Assembly (NCBI GenBank): GCA_019695235.1
Contig: JAIBAI010000017.1
Location: 1-51,827, forward strand
Origin: Bacteroidia bacterium
GTDB lineage: Bacteria > Bacteroidota > Bacteroidia > M30B66
Direction: 5' to 3'
Length of the DNA stretch: 51,827 bases
The stretch's first letter is position 1. Each line of letters begins with the position of its first letter. Below the pieces are notes generated by a model that had not been told where the DNA came from, ran no database searches, and saw nothing but the letters and a program-made list of their open reading frames with translations. The translations under genes were made by a program, and so were the position numbers. Shown here one piece after another: positions 9,277-17,802 of the stretch.

Positions 9277-9564
9277 ATGGTCAAAGCATTATGGAAAGGT
9301 ACTGTTATTGCTGAGAGCGACCGGGTCATTCAAATGGATGGCAAGCGATATTTTCCCCATGTTTCCATCAATCCGAATTATTATATCGAAAGTGAGAAGC
9401 ATGCAGTGTGTCCGGTGAAAGGGCGTGCAAATTATTACCATCTTTCTGTAAATGGAAATTTTAAATCAGATGGTGCCTATTACTTCCCCAACCCTAACCC
9501 AAAAGTCAAAGTAATTCAGAATTACATCGGCTTCGACGGTGAAATTGAAATTCGCGAAGAATAA
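9277..9564 (+). CDS. DUF427 family protein
   Basis: A 95-residue protein of the DUF427 family (listed in Pfam as NTP_transf_9, a name with little experimental support). The family's conserved pattern is present: KALWKGTVIAESD at the start, a YFP motif near residue 25, CPVKGRANYYHL at about 49-60 and a YYFPNPNPKV segment near 70. The fold is expected to be a small beta structure; the biochemical role is not known. A near-consensus -7 box (TACTTTTA, 9245-9252) lies 24 bases before the ATG. It is monocistronic and converges on the DUF4159 gene. Confidence 0.85.
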   Translation: MVKALWKGTVIAESDRVIQMDGKRYFPHVSINPNYYIESEKHAVCPVKGRANYYHLSVNGNFKSDGAYYFPNPNPKVKVIQNYIGFDGEIEIREE

Positions 9565-9578
9565 ATTTCATTCAAATC

Positions 9579-10268
9579 TCAGCGCTGTTGCACCGGATCA
9601 GCAGCCATCAAAACGTACTGAAGCAGGTTAGCTCCCATGCGCAGGGCTTTTAGCCTTGTTGCTTCAGAATCCTTATGCACTGCCGGGTCTTCCCAGCCAT
9701 CACCTAAGTCACATTCATAGGTGTACAATACCACCATCCGGCCACTATAAAACAAGCCGAAAGCCTGTGCAGGCTTGCCATCGTGCTCGTGAATTTTAGG
9801 CAAACCGCCCGGGAAATCATACTTCTGATGAAACAATGGATGTGAAGGAGGTAATTCTACCAGCTCAAGCTCCGGAAACAAACGCTTTAACTGCGGGCGA
9901 ATAAAGGGGTCCATGCCGTAATTGTCATCTATATGCAAAAACCCACCCCCAATTAGGTAACTTCTAAGATTTTCAAGCTCGGTGCCTGAAAATATAACAT
10001 TCCCATGCCCGGTCATGTGCACAAAGGGAAGCTGAAATATTTCTAAGCTGCCTGCATCAACTACCACCGGTTGTGCGCTCAGGGTCATACCTAAGTTCTT
10101 GTTGCAAAACTTAATCAAATTGGGCAAGGAGGTCGGGTTGGCATACCAGTCGCCTCCCCCATTGTATTTTAACAAACCAATTGAATAGGTACCTTGTGTA
10201 TAACCTGAATAAGTTGAAAGCAACACCATCAACAGGCTTGCCCAAATATGCACTAGCTTCGATTTCAT
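9579..10268 (-). CDS. Exported DUF4159 domain protein
   Basis: A 229-residue protein with a signal peptide (MKSKLVHIWASLLMVLLSTY, cleavage near residue 24) followed by a DUF4159 domain. Family features visible: GGGDWYANPTSL near 37, MTGHGNV near 84, the GGGFLHIDDNYG segment near 108, and GLFYSGRMVVLYTYECDLGDG near 172. DUF4159 domains adopt a glutamine-amidotransferase-like fold but their function is unknown; in other Bacteroidota they are found alone like this or next to MoxR/BatA-type genes. It has a near-consensus promoter directly upstream with almost no leader. It converges with the DUF427 gene, 14 bases away. Confidence 0.85.
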   Translation of the reverse strand: MKSKLVHIWASLLMVLLSTYSGYTQGTYSIGLLKYNGGGDWYANPTSLPNLIKFCNKNLGMTLSAQPVVVDAGSLEIFQLPFVHMTGHGNVIFSGTELENLRSYLIGGGFLHIDDNYGMDPFIRPQLKRLFPELELVELPPSHPLFHQKYDFPGGLPKIHEHDGKPAQAFGLFYSGRMVVLYTYECDLGDGWEDPAVHKDSEATRLKALRMGANLLQYVLMAADPVQQR

Positions 10269-10275
10269 GAATTGA

Positions 10276-10304
10276 CAAAGTTACAGCGATTTGCGCGCTT
10301 TCAA
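10276..10304 (-). promoter_or_regulatory. Promoter of the DUF4159 gene
   Basis: On the minus strand TTG (10304-10302), 18 bases, then TAACTTTG (10283-10276). The start codon begins only seven bases after the -7 box, so the message should have essentially no leader. Confidence 0.75.
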
Positions 10305-10425
10305 AAAACCGGTATCAAGTCAAAAGAAAATTGTAAAAAGAAATCAATTCCAAACAATATAATTCTCCCTTCTAAAAGGTTCCTATTCAAATATTTTTTA
10401 CAACTTACCCAAAAATTCAGCCATT

Positions 10426-11727
10426 ATGCATAATCGCCGCTCGTTTTTACGCCATCTGGGTCTCAGTGCCGCTACAGCCCCTCTCATGAGTTATTGGAAT
10501 ACCGGCCAGGCAGCCGAACTCGATGTGTTTTTCGCTGAAACTGCCCACCTTAACAATGTTGCATCCGACGAAGATTTTTGGTTCCGTATCCAGCAGGCCT
10601 ATTCAGTTTCGCCAAATATTATCAACCTCAACAATGGGGGTGTAAGTCCGCAACCCAAGGTGGTGCAGGATACCTTTGAAAATTACAATCGTCTTTGCAA
10701 TGAGGCGCCTTCGTATTACATGTGGCGTGTGCTGAATGAAGGCAGAGAAGCCATGCGTACCTCACTTGCTGAGTTGGCCGGCTGCTCACCTGAGGAGATT
10801 GCTACTAACCGTAATTCAACAGAAGCTATTGAAACCGTTATTTTCGGACTGAACCTGAAAAAAGGTGATGAAGTTGTTATGAATACCTGGGATTACCCAA
10901 GTATGCGCAATGCACTGAAATTTAGAGAAAAGCGCGACGGTATTAAAATAGTTTGGGTTGAAATGCCCGGCCCTAGCGAGAATGCAGATGAAATTGCGAA
11001 ACTTTACACCGATAAGTTTACCGACAAAACACGCCTGGTGCTGCTTACGCATGTTATCAATTATATCGGCCAGGTAATACCTGTAAGGCAAATCGCTGAT
11101 GCTGCCCGGCAAAGAGGAATCCTCAGCCTGGTTGACGGTGCCCACTCTTTCGCACACCTTGATTTTAAAATTCCGGATTTAGGTTGCGACTTTTTTGGAA
11201 CAAGCCTCCACAAATGGCTCTGTGCCCCTTTTGGGAATGGCCTCCTCTACATGCGTAAGGATAAGATTGCATCGGTGTACCCTATCTTTCCTACCGACAA
11301 GCCTGAAAGCGATGATATCCGGAAGTTTGAAAATCTGGGCACCCGCTCCTTTCCGGCAGAATTAGCTACCGGTCGCTCAATTGATTTTCACAATGGCATC
11401 GGAAGTACACGTAAATATGAACGCTTGTATTTTCTGAAAGATTACTGGACCAAAAAAGCGGCACAGATTCAGGGTGTAAAAGTGCACACCCCGGCTTCGA
11501 AAGCATTCAGCGGAGCATTGGCATTGTTTTCAATTGAAGGAAAAAAACCGGGAGATATCGAAAGCGAGTTGCTTAAAAAACATGGGATTCACGTTGTTCC
11601 AATTGAACATGAGAATATCAGCGGGGTGCGAGTTACCCCCAATGTTTATACAACCCTGAACGATCTTGACCGCCTGGTGACTGCCATAGATATTATTGCA
11701 TCAAAAAAAGAATCAGGTAGCAAATAA
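10426..11727 (+). CDS. Tat-exported class V aminotransferase (isopenicillin-N-epimerase-like)
   Basis: A 433-residue fold-type I PLP enzyme. The N-terminus carries a twin-arginine signal (RRSFLR at 4-9, then a hydrophobic run ending near AEL), so the protein should be exported folded with its cofactor. The PLP signature is visible: LVDGAHSFAHLD near residue 236 with the Asp that contacts the pyridine nitrogen, and the Schiff-base Lys in SLHKWLCAP near 264. An NRNSTEAIE phosphate-binding segment is near 126. The closest named group is isopenicillin N epimerase or cysteine-desulfurase-like proteins of unknown substrate. Periplasmic members of this family are common in Bacteroidota. It is monocistronic, and ndk downstream has its own promoter. 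Confidence 0.87.
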   Translation: MHNRRSFLRHLGLSAATAPLMSYWNTGQAAELDVFFAETAHLNNVASDEDFWFRIQQAYSVSPNIINLNNGGVSPQPKVVQDTFENYNRLCNEAPSYYMWRVLNEGREAMRTSLAELAGCSPEEIATNRNSTEAIETVIFGLNLKKGDEVVMNTWDYPSMRNALKFREKRDGIKIVWVEMPGPSENADEIAKLYTDKFTDKTRLVLLTHVINYIGQVIPVRQIADAARQRGILSLVDGAHSFAHLDFKIPDLGCDFFGTSLHKWLCAPFGNGLLYMRKDKIASVYPIFPTDKPESDDIRKFENLGTRSFPAELATGRSIDFHNGIGSTRKYERLYFLKDYWTKKAAQIQGVKVHTPASKAFSGALALFSIEGKKPGDIESELLKKHGIHVVPIEHENISGVRVTPNVYTTLNDLDRLVTAIDIIASKKESGSK

Positions 11728-11741
11728 TACGCCTTTCGGTC

Positions 11742-11771
11742 TTTGGTGAATGCCGAAACCACCTATTTTTG
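11742..11771 (+). promoter_or_regulatory. Promoter of ndk
   Basis: TTTG (11742-11745), 18 bases, then TATTTTTG (11764-11771), matching the Bacteroidota housekeeping promoter. Start codon of ndk is 20 bases downstream. Confidence 0.82.
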
Positions 11772-11791
11772 CGCCCGATTAAAACAAAACT

Positions 11792-12211
11792 ATGTCAGGC
11801 AACAGAACATTCACCATGATTAAGCCGGATGCAACTGCATCCAACAACATCGGCGCAATTCTTCAAAAAATCAATGAGGCTGGTTTCCGCATCATTGCAA
11901 TGAAATATACCCGCCTAAGTGCCGAAAGCGCCGGGAAATTTTATGCTGTACACAGCGAGCGCCCCTTTTATAAAGATCTGGTGAACTACATGTCATCAGG
12001 TACCATCGTAGCCGCTATTCTTGAAAAAGACAATGCAGTTGCTTCATTTCGCGAACTGATTGGCGCTACCGACCCGGCAAAAGCTGCCCCTGGTACCATC
12101 CGTGCTTTGTTTGCCAAATCAATCGAAGCAAATGCAGTTCATGGCTCCGACAGCGACGAGAATGCACAGATTGAGGGCAACTTCTTCTTCTCTGAATTAG
12201 AACGCTTCTAA
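11792..12211 (+). CDS. ndk: Nucleoside diphosphate kinase
   Basis: This 139-residue enzyme transfers the terminal phosphate of ATP to other nucleoside diphosphates through a phospho-histidine. The active-site histidine is in NAVHGSDS near residue 115; the N-terminal FTMIKPDA motif and the ERPFYKDL segment near 54 are typical. Length is normal for the short bacterial form. It has its own near-consensus promoter. The stop codon abuts the stop of the converging GH13 gene with no bases between them, so transcripts from both sides must read into each other or end inside coding sequence. Confidence 0.97.
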   Translation: MSGNRTFTMIKPDATASNNIGAILQKINEAGFRIIAMKYTRLSAESAGKFYAVHSERPFYKDLVNYMSSGTIVAAILEKDNAVASFRELIGATDPAKAAPGTIRALFAKSIEANAVHGSDSDENAQIEGNFFFSELERF

Positions 12212-14590
12212 TTAATTAGCAATTACTTCAAATGACAGTGCAGGTAATTGTACTGTCAGCACTTCGCCTTGAAGCTTGTATTCATGATTGAATACAGCTT
12301 TGAGGTTTTTTGTTGAAATCCCTTCAGCCAGCGTCACCTTTACTTCCTGTGGCTCAGAAGAGCGATTCATCAACACAATAGCCGCATTGTTCATGTATTG
12401 TCTTGAATATGCAAATTGCAATGGCTTAGTTAATAAAATCCTTGTGTCGCCATACATCAGTGCCATATTTGAACGCCTTAAATTGGCAAGGGTTGATGCA
12501 TTTTTCTTCACTGCCTCTTCCTGAGCACTCAGCCTGCTAAAACGCATCATCCGGCGGTTATCCGGGTCATTGGCTCCGGGCATACCTATTTCGTCGCCAT
12601 AGTAAACAATAGGTATTCCGGGGATGGTCATGATAAAAGCGGTGAGCATTTTCAGCCGCTCATAACCCCTGGGGTCTTCCACCTGAATGTTGCGTGACCA
12701 GCCGGCTTCTTTATCATCTTCACCCTGACGCTGCCCCCCGCCTGCATAATAGAGAAACCGTGGCATATCATGATTGCCTGTAATGTTTCCCATCAGGTTA
12801 TGGCTACCGTAGTACAAGTCAGACTCACGCATAGCATTTGCCAACTTTTCAAATGATTCACTTTCTGAGGCAAATACTGCCCTTGCATCAAAGTACTGAT
12901 TGAAATTAAACTGCGCATCCATCATGCCACTGCCAATGTAGCTTGCAATCAACTCATTGCTACCAAAGGTTTCACCTATCTGATACACCTGCCTGCCTGA
13001 ATTCCGCAACACTTCCTGTTTTACCTTGCGGGTCAAAGCACGCCAAAAGTCTTCAGATACATGCTTGGTTGCGTCATGCCTAAAGCCATCGAGGTTAAAC
13101 TGTTTCAGCCAATAAATTGCTGAATCTGAGAAATAGTTAATCGCTGCAGGTTTAGTATAATCAATATCCGGCATAAAATCATCAAACCAAGTGGTCAATC
13201 GCTGTGCATCCCAGATGCGGATATTCACCTTGCCATCAGGCAGGTACATTGAAGAAAACCACTCTGGGTGTTGTTTATACACCGGGTTTTCTTTATGGAT
13301 ATGATTCGACACAAAATCCATAATCACATTCATGTTATTTTGATGGGCTGTTTCTACCAATTGTTTCAATACTGCATCATTTCCGAAACGAAAATCCACC
13401 TTTGTTTCATACACCGGCCAGTAGCCATGATACCCTGAAAACCAGCGACGTGGCTGTGGATACTCCTGATAAGCACCAAGTGGGTTCTGAACAATTGGCG
13501 AAACCCAGATGGTGTTTATACCCAAGTTTTTAAAATATCCTTCCTCAATCTTTTTAGTAATTCCGACCAAATCACCACCCTGATAGTTTGCCCTAAAATC
13601 AACCCGGGGGTCATCAAGTGGCTTGTTATTGCTGCTGTCTCCATCAGCAAAACGGTCAACCATCATAAAATAAAGCACCGAGCTGTGGAAGTCGTCACGT
13701 TTTATTTTATCAGGTTGCATAACAGGTTCTTGTTTGGCAAGCGGCACCAGAATGTCGTTTGAGGCTCCCTGTTTATTGGCTGCCCATACACGCAAGCTTG
13801 AACGCTCAGTTTTACCAGCCTCTTTGGGGATTTCAATACTTAGTTTGCCATCAGCGAAAGTATAATATTCAGCCGGCAACCGGTAATTTTCCCATAATAC
13901 AAACCATTCATCAACTGCGTTTTCAAGCCCAATGTTTACCTTTCCGTTTTGTGCATCAATGGTATAAATGAAAGGCTTGCCTGCCTGTTCAAACCCAACG
14001 TTCAGCAGTGAGTTATAGCCCCCCATACCATTAGATGCTGAATCTTTATTTGCCGGGTCTAACGACCATTTCCCGTTGCGTACTAATTGATACGCATACT
14101 TACCCGGATTCAGCGTTAAGGTGGCAAGCCATTTGCCCTCAACTTTTTTCAGAGGCGTTTTACCTGGTTGCCAGTTATTCATATCTCCCGCCAACTGCAC
14201 TGAATCAAGGTTCTCACTGCCCGGGTTGTAACTGAAAGTGATATCCTGTTTCACCGATTTTTTTAAAATAAGCGAATAAGCATATCCGGCACACCATATC
14301 TTCAATTCAGAAATGGCAGCAGGCTTTTCCGGCAAAACTTTAATCAACAGCCTTTCATGACCAGGCACAAGTTTTAATTCAAGCCCTTTCACGGCACTTA
14401 CCGAATCAATTGTTGAAGGCTCAAGAATGTAATCCTGCAAATAAAGTGTTCCGGTATCAGGCGGCAACTGAAAAGGCATCGCAAGCCCAATTACCTGGGG
14501 ATGTTCAGGAACATGAAGTTGTGCTTTGTTTCCACAAGAGCTTAGCCCCCATCCGGCAAAAAAAAAGGCAAACAAATGAAGTGATTTCAT
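12212..14590 (-). CDS. GH13 alpha-amylase-family lipoprotein (cyclomaltodextrinase-like)
   Basis: A 792-residue lipoprotein (lipobox LSSC near residue 19) that should cleave alpha-1,4-glucans at the cell surface or in the periplasm. Order: an N-terminal beta domain, a CBM48-like glycogen-binding region near 130-190 (QLAGDMNNW), a linker domain, then the GH13 barrel. Catalytic motifs are complete: DFVSNH near 428, GFRHDATKH near 503 with the nucleophile Asp, QIGETFG near 540 with the acid Glu, and GNHDMPR near 605 with the third Asp. A C-terminal beta domain ends the protein. There are no susC/susD genes beside it, so it is not part of a classical starch utilisation locus here. The promoter carries a palindrome. 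Confidence 0.92.
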   Translation of the reverse strand: MKSLHLFAFFFAGWGLSSCGNKAQLHVPEHPQVIGLAMPFQLPPDTGTLYLQDYILEPSTIDSVSAVKGLELKLVPGHERLLIKVLPEKPAAISELKIWCAGYAYSLILKKSVKQDITFSYNPGSENLDSVQLAGDMNNWQPGKTPLKKVEGKWLATLTLNPGKYAYQLVRNGKWSLDPANKDSASNGMGGYNSLLNVGFEQAGKPFIYTIDAQNGKVNIGLENAVDEWFVLWENYRLPAEYYTFADGKLSIEIPKEAGKTERSSLRVWAANKQGASNDILVPLAKQEPVMQPDKIKRDDFHSSVLYFMMVDRFADGDSSNNKPLDDPRVDFRANYQGGDLVGITKKIEEGYFKNLGINTIWVSPIVQNPLGAYQEYPQPRRWFSGYHGYWPVYETKVDFRFGNDAVLKQLVETAHQNNMNVIMDFVSNHIHKENPVYKQHPEWFSSMYLPDGKVNIRIWDAQRLTTWFDDFMPDIDYTKPAAINYFSDSAIYWLKQFNLDGFRHDATKHVSEDFWRALTRKVKQEVLRNSGRQVYQIGETFGSNELIASYIGSGMMDAQFNFNQYFDARAVFASESESFEKLANAMRESDLYYGSHNLMGNITGNHDMPRFLYYAGGGQRQGEDDKEAGWSRNIQVEDPRGYERLKMLTAFIMTIPGIPIVYYGDEIGMPGANDPDNRRMMRFSRLSAQEEAVKKNASTLANLRRSNMALMYGDTRILLTKPLQFAYSRQYMNNAAIVLMNRSSEPQEVKVTLAEGISTKNLKAVFNHEYKLQGEVLTVQLPALSFEVIAN

Positions 14591-14606
14591 AATTTTCTTT
14601 GGAAAT

Positions 14607-14636
14607 CAAATGTACATAAAGGTGTATTAAATACAC
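14607..14636 (-). promoter_or_regulatory. Promoter and possible operator of the GH13 gene
   Basis: A perfect -7 box (TACATTTG, minus strand, 14614-14607) lies 16 bases before the GH13 start codon. Upstream, a 15-base palindrome (GTGTATT-A-AATACAC, 14622-14636) covers the spacer and the position of the -33 element, where no TTG is found. This is the place expected for a regulator-binding site; the regulator itself is not in the window. Confidence 0.6.
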
Positions 14637-14756
14637 TTAGCATTCAATATTTATGCATCTGAAAGTTTAGAACAAACTTAAAGTCAAAGTTGTAATATAC
14701 TGTCTTTTGATGGTTTACGAGTTGTGAACAATCAACAATAAAACTGCTGGGAAATG

Positions 14757-14764
14757 TATCTTTG
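14757..14764 (+). promoter_or_regulatory. -7 box of the dnaB promoter
   Basis: TATCTTTG seven bases before the ATG at 14772. No TTG is found at the -33 position. The box overlaps an upstream in-frame ATG (14754), which is why 14754 is unlikely to be the start. Confidence 0.6.
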
Positions 14765-14771
14765 CCAAACG

Positions 14772-16316
14772 ATGGACAAGATTACGCAAGCACGCAGTAC
14801 CGCAAAAAAAAGAATGGATTTTAAAGCAGGTACCAATACGGGTTTTGATATTGGATTGGGCAAATTGCCTCCACAGGCCTTAGAAGTTGAAGAAGCTGTT
14901 TTGGGTGCCTTGCTGCTTGATCGTGACTCATTGGCCGCCGTGATTGACTCACTCAAGCCTGAGACTTTTTACAAGATTGAGCACCAAAAGATTTTTGCCG
15001 CCATCCATGAATTGTTCGGCAAATCAATGCCGGTTGACATTCTGACTGTAATCCAGGAATTGAAGAAACGAGGCGAGTTGGATGTAGTTGGTGGTCCGGT
15101 ATATATTACCTCGCTTACCCACCGGGTGGCATCAACCGCTAATATTGAGTTTCATACCAGGATTTTAAACCAGAAACAAATTCAACGAGAGTTAATTAAC
15201 GTTTCCTCAGCCATTATCAAAGATGCATACGAAGAAAGCACGGATGCACTTACACTTTTGGATGAGGCAGAACAAAAACTATTTGCGGTTGCTGAAGGCA
15301 ACATCAAGAAGAATTTCTCGAAAATGAGCGACTTGATTTCCGAAGCAAAGAAGCAAATCGAGAAAGCTGGTCAGCAACCCGATGGGGTCAATGGCGTGCC
15401 CTCCGGGTTTATGGATCTTGACAGGATTACCGCCGGATGGCAACAGTCTGACCTGATCATTCTGGCCGCCCGGCCCGGTATGGGTAAAACTGCCTTTGTA
15501 CTTACAATGGCACGAAATGCAAGCGTGCAGTTTAAGAAGCCCGTGGCGATGTTTTCGCTGGAGATGTCGAGCATTCAGCTGGTAACTCGTTTAATTGCTG
15601 CTGAAACAGGCCTCTCAGGTGAGAAATTACGGAAAGGCAACCTTGAAGAGCATGAGTGGCATCAGCTGGATACCAAAGTGAGGGAGCTTACTGAAGCCCC
15701 TATGTTCATTGATGATACCCCCTCGCTGAACATCTTTGAATTCAGAGCAAAAGCCCGAAGATTAAAGGCCAACCACGATATTCAAATGATTATCATTGAC
15801 TATTTGCAGTTGATGACAACCGGTACCGATGCTAAAGGCGGCAACCGTGAACAAGAAATCAGTATGATTTCACGCTCACTCAAAAGTATTGCCAAAGAAC
15901 TTTCAATCCCAATCATAGCACTGTCGCAGCTTAGCCGGAATGTAGAGCAACGCGGTGGTTCAAAAGTACCTCAACTGTCTGACTTACGTGAATCGGGAGC
16001 CATCGAACAAGATGCTGATATGGTAGTATTTATCTACCGTCCGGAATATTATAAAATCACTGAAAGTGATACCGGAATTGATACCCAAGGGCTTGCAGAA
16101 ATTCACATTCAAAAACACCGGAATGGTTCCCTGGGTGCTGTGAACCTTAAATTCGACGGTAGATTGATGAAATTCTCCGATATGAACAGCGGCATTCCGT
16201 TTATACCGAACAGCGGCCTGCTACCCAACGCCGAATTTGATAGCAATCAGTCAACGATTACCCGTAGCTCTCGCATGAATAGCGATAACTGGGATTCCGG
16301 CTCAGTAGAAATCTAA
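14772..16316 (+). CDS. dnaB: Replicative DNA helicase DnaB
   Basis: This hexameric helicase unwinds DNA at the replication fork. The N-terminal DnaB domain begins at KLPPQALEVEEAVLGA (about residue 30) and the RecA-like motor follows: Walker A ARPGMGKTAF near 236, Walker B IIIDYLQL near 342, and the SQLSRNVEQR segment with the DnaB H4/arginine elements near 385. No intein is present. I chose ATG 14772 (514 residues) over 14754 because a promoter box overlaps the latter; ATG 14814 is another possibility, as the first 30 residues are variable in the family. It stands alone, divergent from the GH13 gene. Confidence 0.95.
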   Translation: MDKITQARSTAKKRMDFKAGTNTGFDIGLGKLPPQALEVEEAVLGALLLDRDSLAAVIDSLKPETFYKIEHQKIFAAIHELFGKSMPVDILTVIQELKKRGELDVVGGPVYITSLTHRVASTANIEFHTRILNQKQIQRELINVSSAIIKDAYEESTDALTLLDEAEQKLFAVAEGNIKKNFSKMSDLISEAKKQIEKAGQQPDGVNGVPSGFMDLDRITAGWQQSDLIILAARPGMGKTAFVLTMARNASVQFKKPVAMFSLEMSSIQLVTRLIAAETGLSGEKLRKGNLEEHEWHQLDTKVRELTEAPMFIDDTPSLNIFEFRAKARRLKANHDIQMIIIDYLQLMTTGTDAKGGNREQEISMISRSLKSIAKELSIPIIALSQLSRNVEQRGGSKVPQLSDLRESGAIEQDADMVVFIYRPEYYKITESDTGIDTQGLAEIHIQKHRNGSLGAVNLKFDGRLMKFSDMNSGIPFIPNSGLLPNAEFDSNQSTITRSSRMNSDNWDSGSVEI

Positions 16317-16370
16317 CCATTCATCAACCTGGGTACAACTTTTGCGCATCTTTTTCGTTTGATTTTAACC

Positions 16371-17633
16371 ATGAACAAGACGGCTCTTTTATTCTTCATT
16401 TTAGTTGCCGGAATGGTATTTCCTCTGCGGAGTGCCTCCATTCTGATTCCGATGGATGAAAGCCAGCAAAATCATTTGAAATCATACGGTTTGGCATATT
16501 GGGTTTTGAGTCAGGATGTTGAGATTTACTGGTTGCTGAATTATCGTGGTGGCAGCTTTATGTTCAGCCACAACAAAACATTTGAAAATGAATGCCTCAT
16601 CAGGGGCATCTCGTATCAAGTGATTGCAGATGTACAGGCCCAGTCTATTCTCCAGGAAATTGCCGGTGCCGACGTGAACATGGATGCCGTGAAAATGGAA
16701 AAAGCTCCAAAAGTGGCAGTTTATTCACCCAAAGACAAACTTCCCTGGGATGACGCCGTTACCCTGGCCCTTACCTATGCTGAAATACCCTACGATGTAG
16801 TGTACGACGAAGAGGTGATGGCTGATAAATTGCATTTGTACGACTGGCTTCATCTGCACCACGAAGATTTTACCGGCCAATACGGTCGCTTCTGGGCAAT
16901 GTACCGCAATGTGAAATGGTACATTGATCAACAGCGAAATGCCGAAGAAATGGCTGGCAAATTAGGTTTCAGAAAAGTATCGGAACTCAAACTGGCTGTA
17001 GCTAAAAAAATCCGTGATTTTACAATGGGGGGCGGGTTTTTATTTGCCATGTGCTCTGCTACCGACAGCTACGACATCGCGCTCGCAGCCGATGGTGTAG
17101 ATATTTGTGAATCAATGTTCGATGGCGACCCCGCCGATCCGGCAATGCAGAAGAAAATCAATTTTAACAACTGCTTTGCATTTCACAATTTTACATTGAG
17201 TGCCAACCCAATGGAGTACGAATTTTCTAACATTGACGCAACTCAATCAAGAAGGGTACCAGAAAAAGAGGACTACTTTGCCCTTTTTGAATTTTCAGCC
17301 AAATGGGATCCTGTGCCAACGATGCTTTGTCAAAACCATACACGCATCATCAAAGGATTTATGGGACAAACAACTGCATTTGTAAAACCCTTTATTAAGC
17401 CGGATATATTGGTAATGGGTGAGAACAAAGCTGTTAATGAAGCAAGATATATTCATGGTGAATTCGGGAAGGGTACCTGGACTTTTTACGGTGGCCATGA
17501 CCCGGAAGATTATGAACATAAAGTAGGTGATCCGCCAACTGATTTGTCCTTGCATCCCAACTCACCCGGATATAGATTGATTCTAAATAACATCCTTTTT
17601 CCGGCAGCAAAAAAGAAAAAGCAAAAAACCTGA
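16371..17633 (+). CDS. Exported protein of a conserved Bacteroidota family often labelled asparagine synthetase B; function unknown
   Basis: A 420-residue protein with a signal peptide (MNKTALLFFILVAGMVFPLR, cleavage near AS). It belongs to a strongly conserved Bacteroidota family that databases often call asparagine synthetase B, but I see neither an N-terminal nucleophile Cys nor an ATP-pyrophosphatase motif, and the protein is exported. Striking conserved stretches are LIPMDESQQNHLKSYGLAYW at the mature N-terminus, LHHEDFTGQYGRF near 165, GGGFLFAMCSATDSYDIALA near 222, LCQNHTRIIKGFMGQTTAF near 325 and FYGGHDPEDYEHKVGDPPTD near 374. The GGGF-x4-C element resembles the nucleophile elbow of glutamine-amidotransferase-like folds, which would make C229 or so a candidate catalytic residue; this is inference. 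ATG 16371 is chosen over a TTG at 16359. Confidence 0.8.
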   Translation: MNKTALLFFILVAGMVFPLRSASILIPMDESQQNHLKSYGLAYWVLSQDVEIYWLLNYRGGSFMFSHNKTFENECLIRGISYQVIADVQAQSILQEIAGADVNMDAVKMEKAPKVAVYSPKDKLPWDDAVTLALTYAEIPYDVVYDEEVMADKLHLYDWLHLHHEDFTGQYGRFWAMYRNVKWYIDQQRNAEEMAGKLGFRKVSELKLAVAKKIRDFTMGGGFLFAMCSATDSYDIALAADGVDICESMFDGDPADPAMQKKINFNNCFAFHNFTLSANPMEYEFSNIDATQSRRVPEKEDYFALFEFSAKWDPVPTMLCQNHTRIIKGFMGQTTAFVKPFIKPDILVMGENKAVNEARYIHGEFGKGTWTFYGGHDPEDYEHKVGDPPTDLSLHPNSPGYRLILNNILFPAAKKKKQKT

Positions 17634-17754
17634 CGAATTTACCCTGCCTTTATTGCATTGTAAAACAACAGTTTAGAATCTACCGCAGCAGTATCCGGCT
17701 ATTTTCACCTTGCAAAGCCTGTTTAAAACAAGGTAAAAACTACCAAAACCTAAC

Positions 17755-17784
17755 TTGCAAAAGTTCGACTCCCTTTTACCTTTG
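17755..17784 (+). promoter_or_regulatory. Promoter of the sdhCAB operon
   Basis: TTG (17755-17757), 19 bases, TACCTTTG (17777-17784): a full match to the Bacteroidota promoter. It shows that an in-frame TTG at 17755 is not a start codon; translation begins at ATG 17803, 18 bases after the box. Confidence 0.88.
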
Positions 17785-17802
17785 CAAGAAATTTTACATC
17801 AA

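Noticed and set aside
16371-17633. Asparagine synthetase B
   Set aside because: The motifs of neither the glutaminase nor the synthetase domain are present, and the protein is exported.
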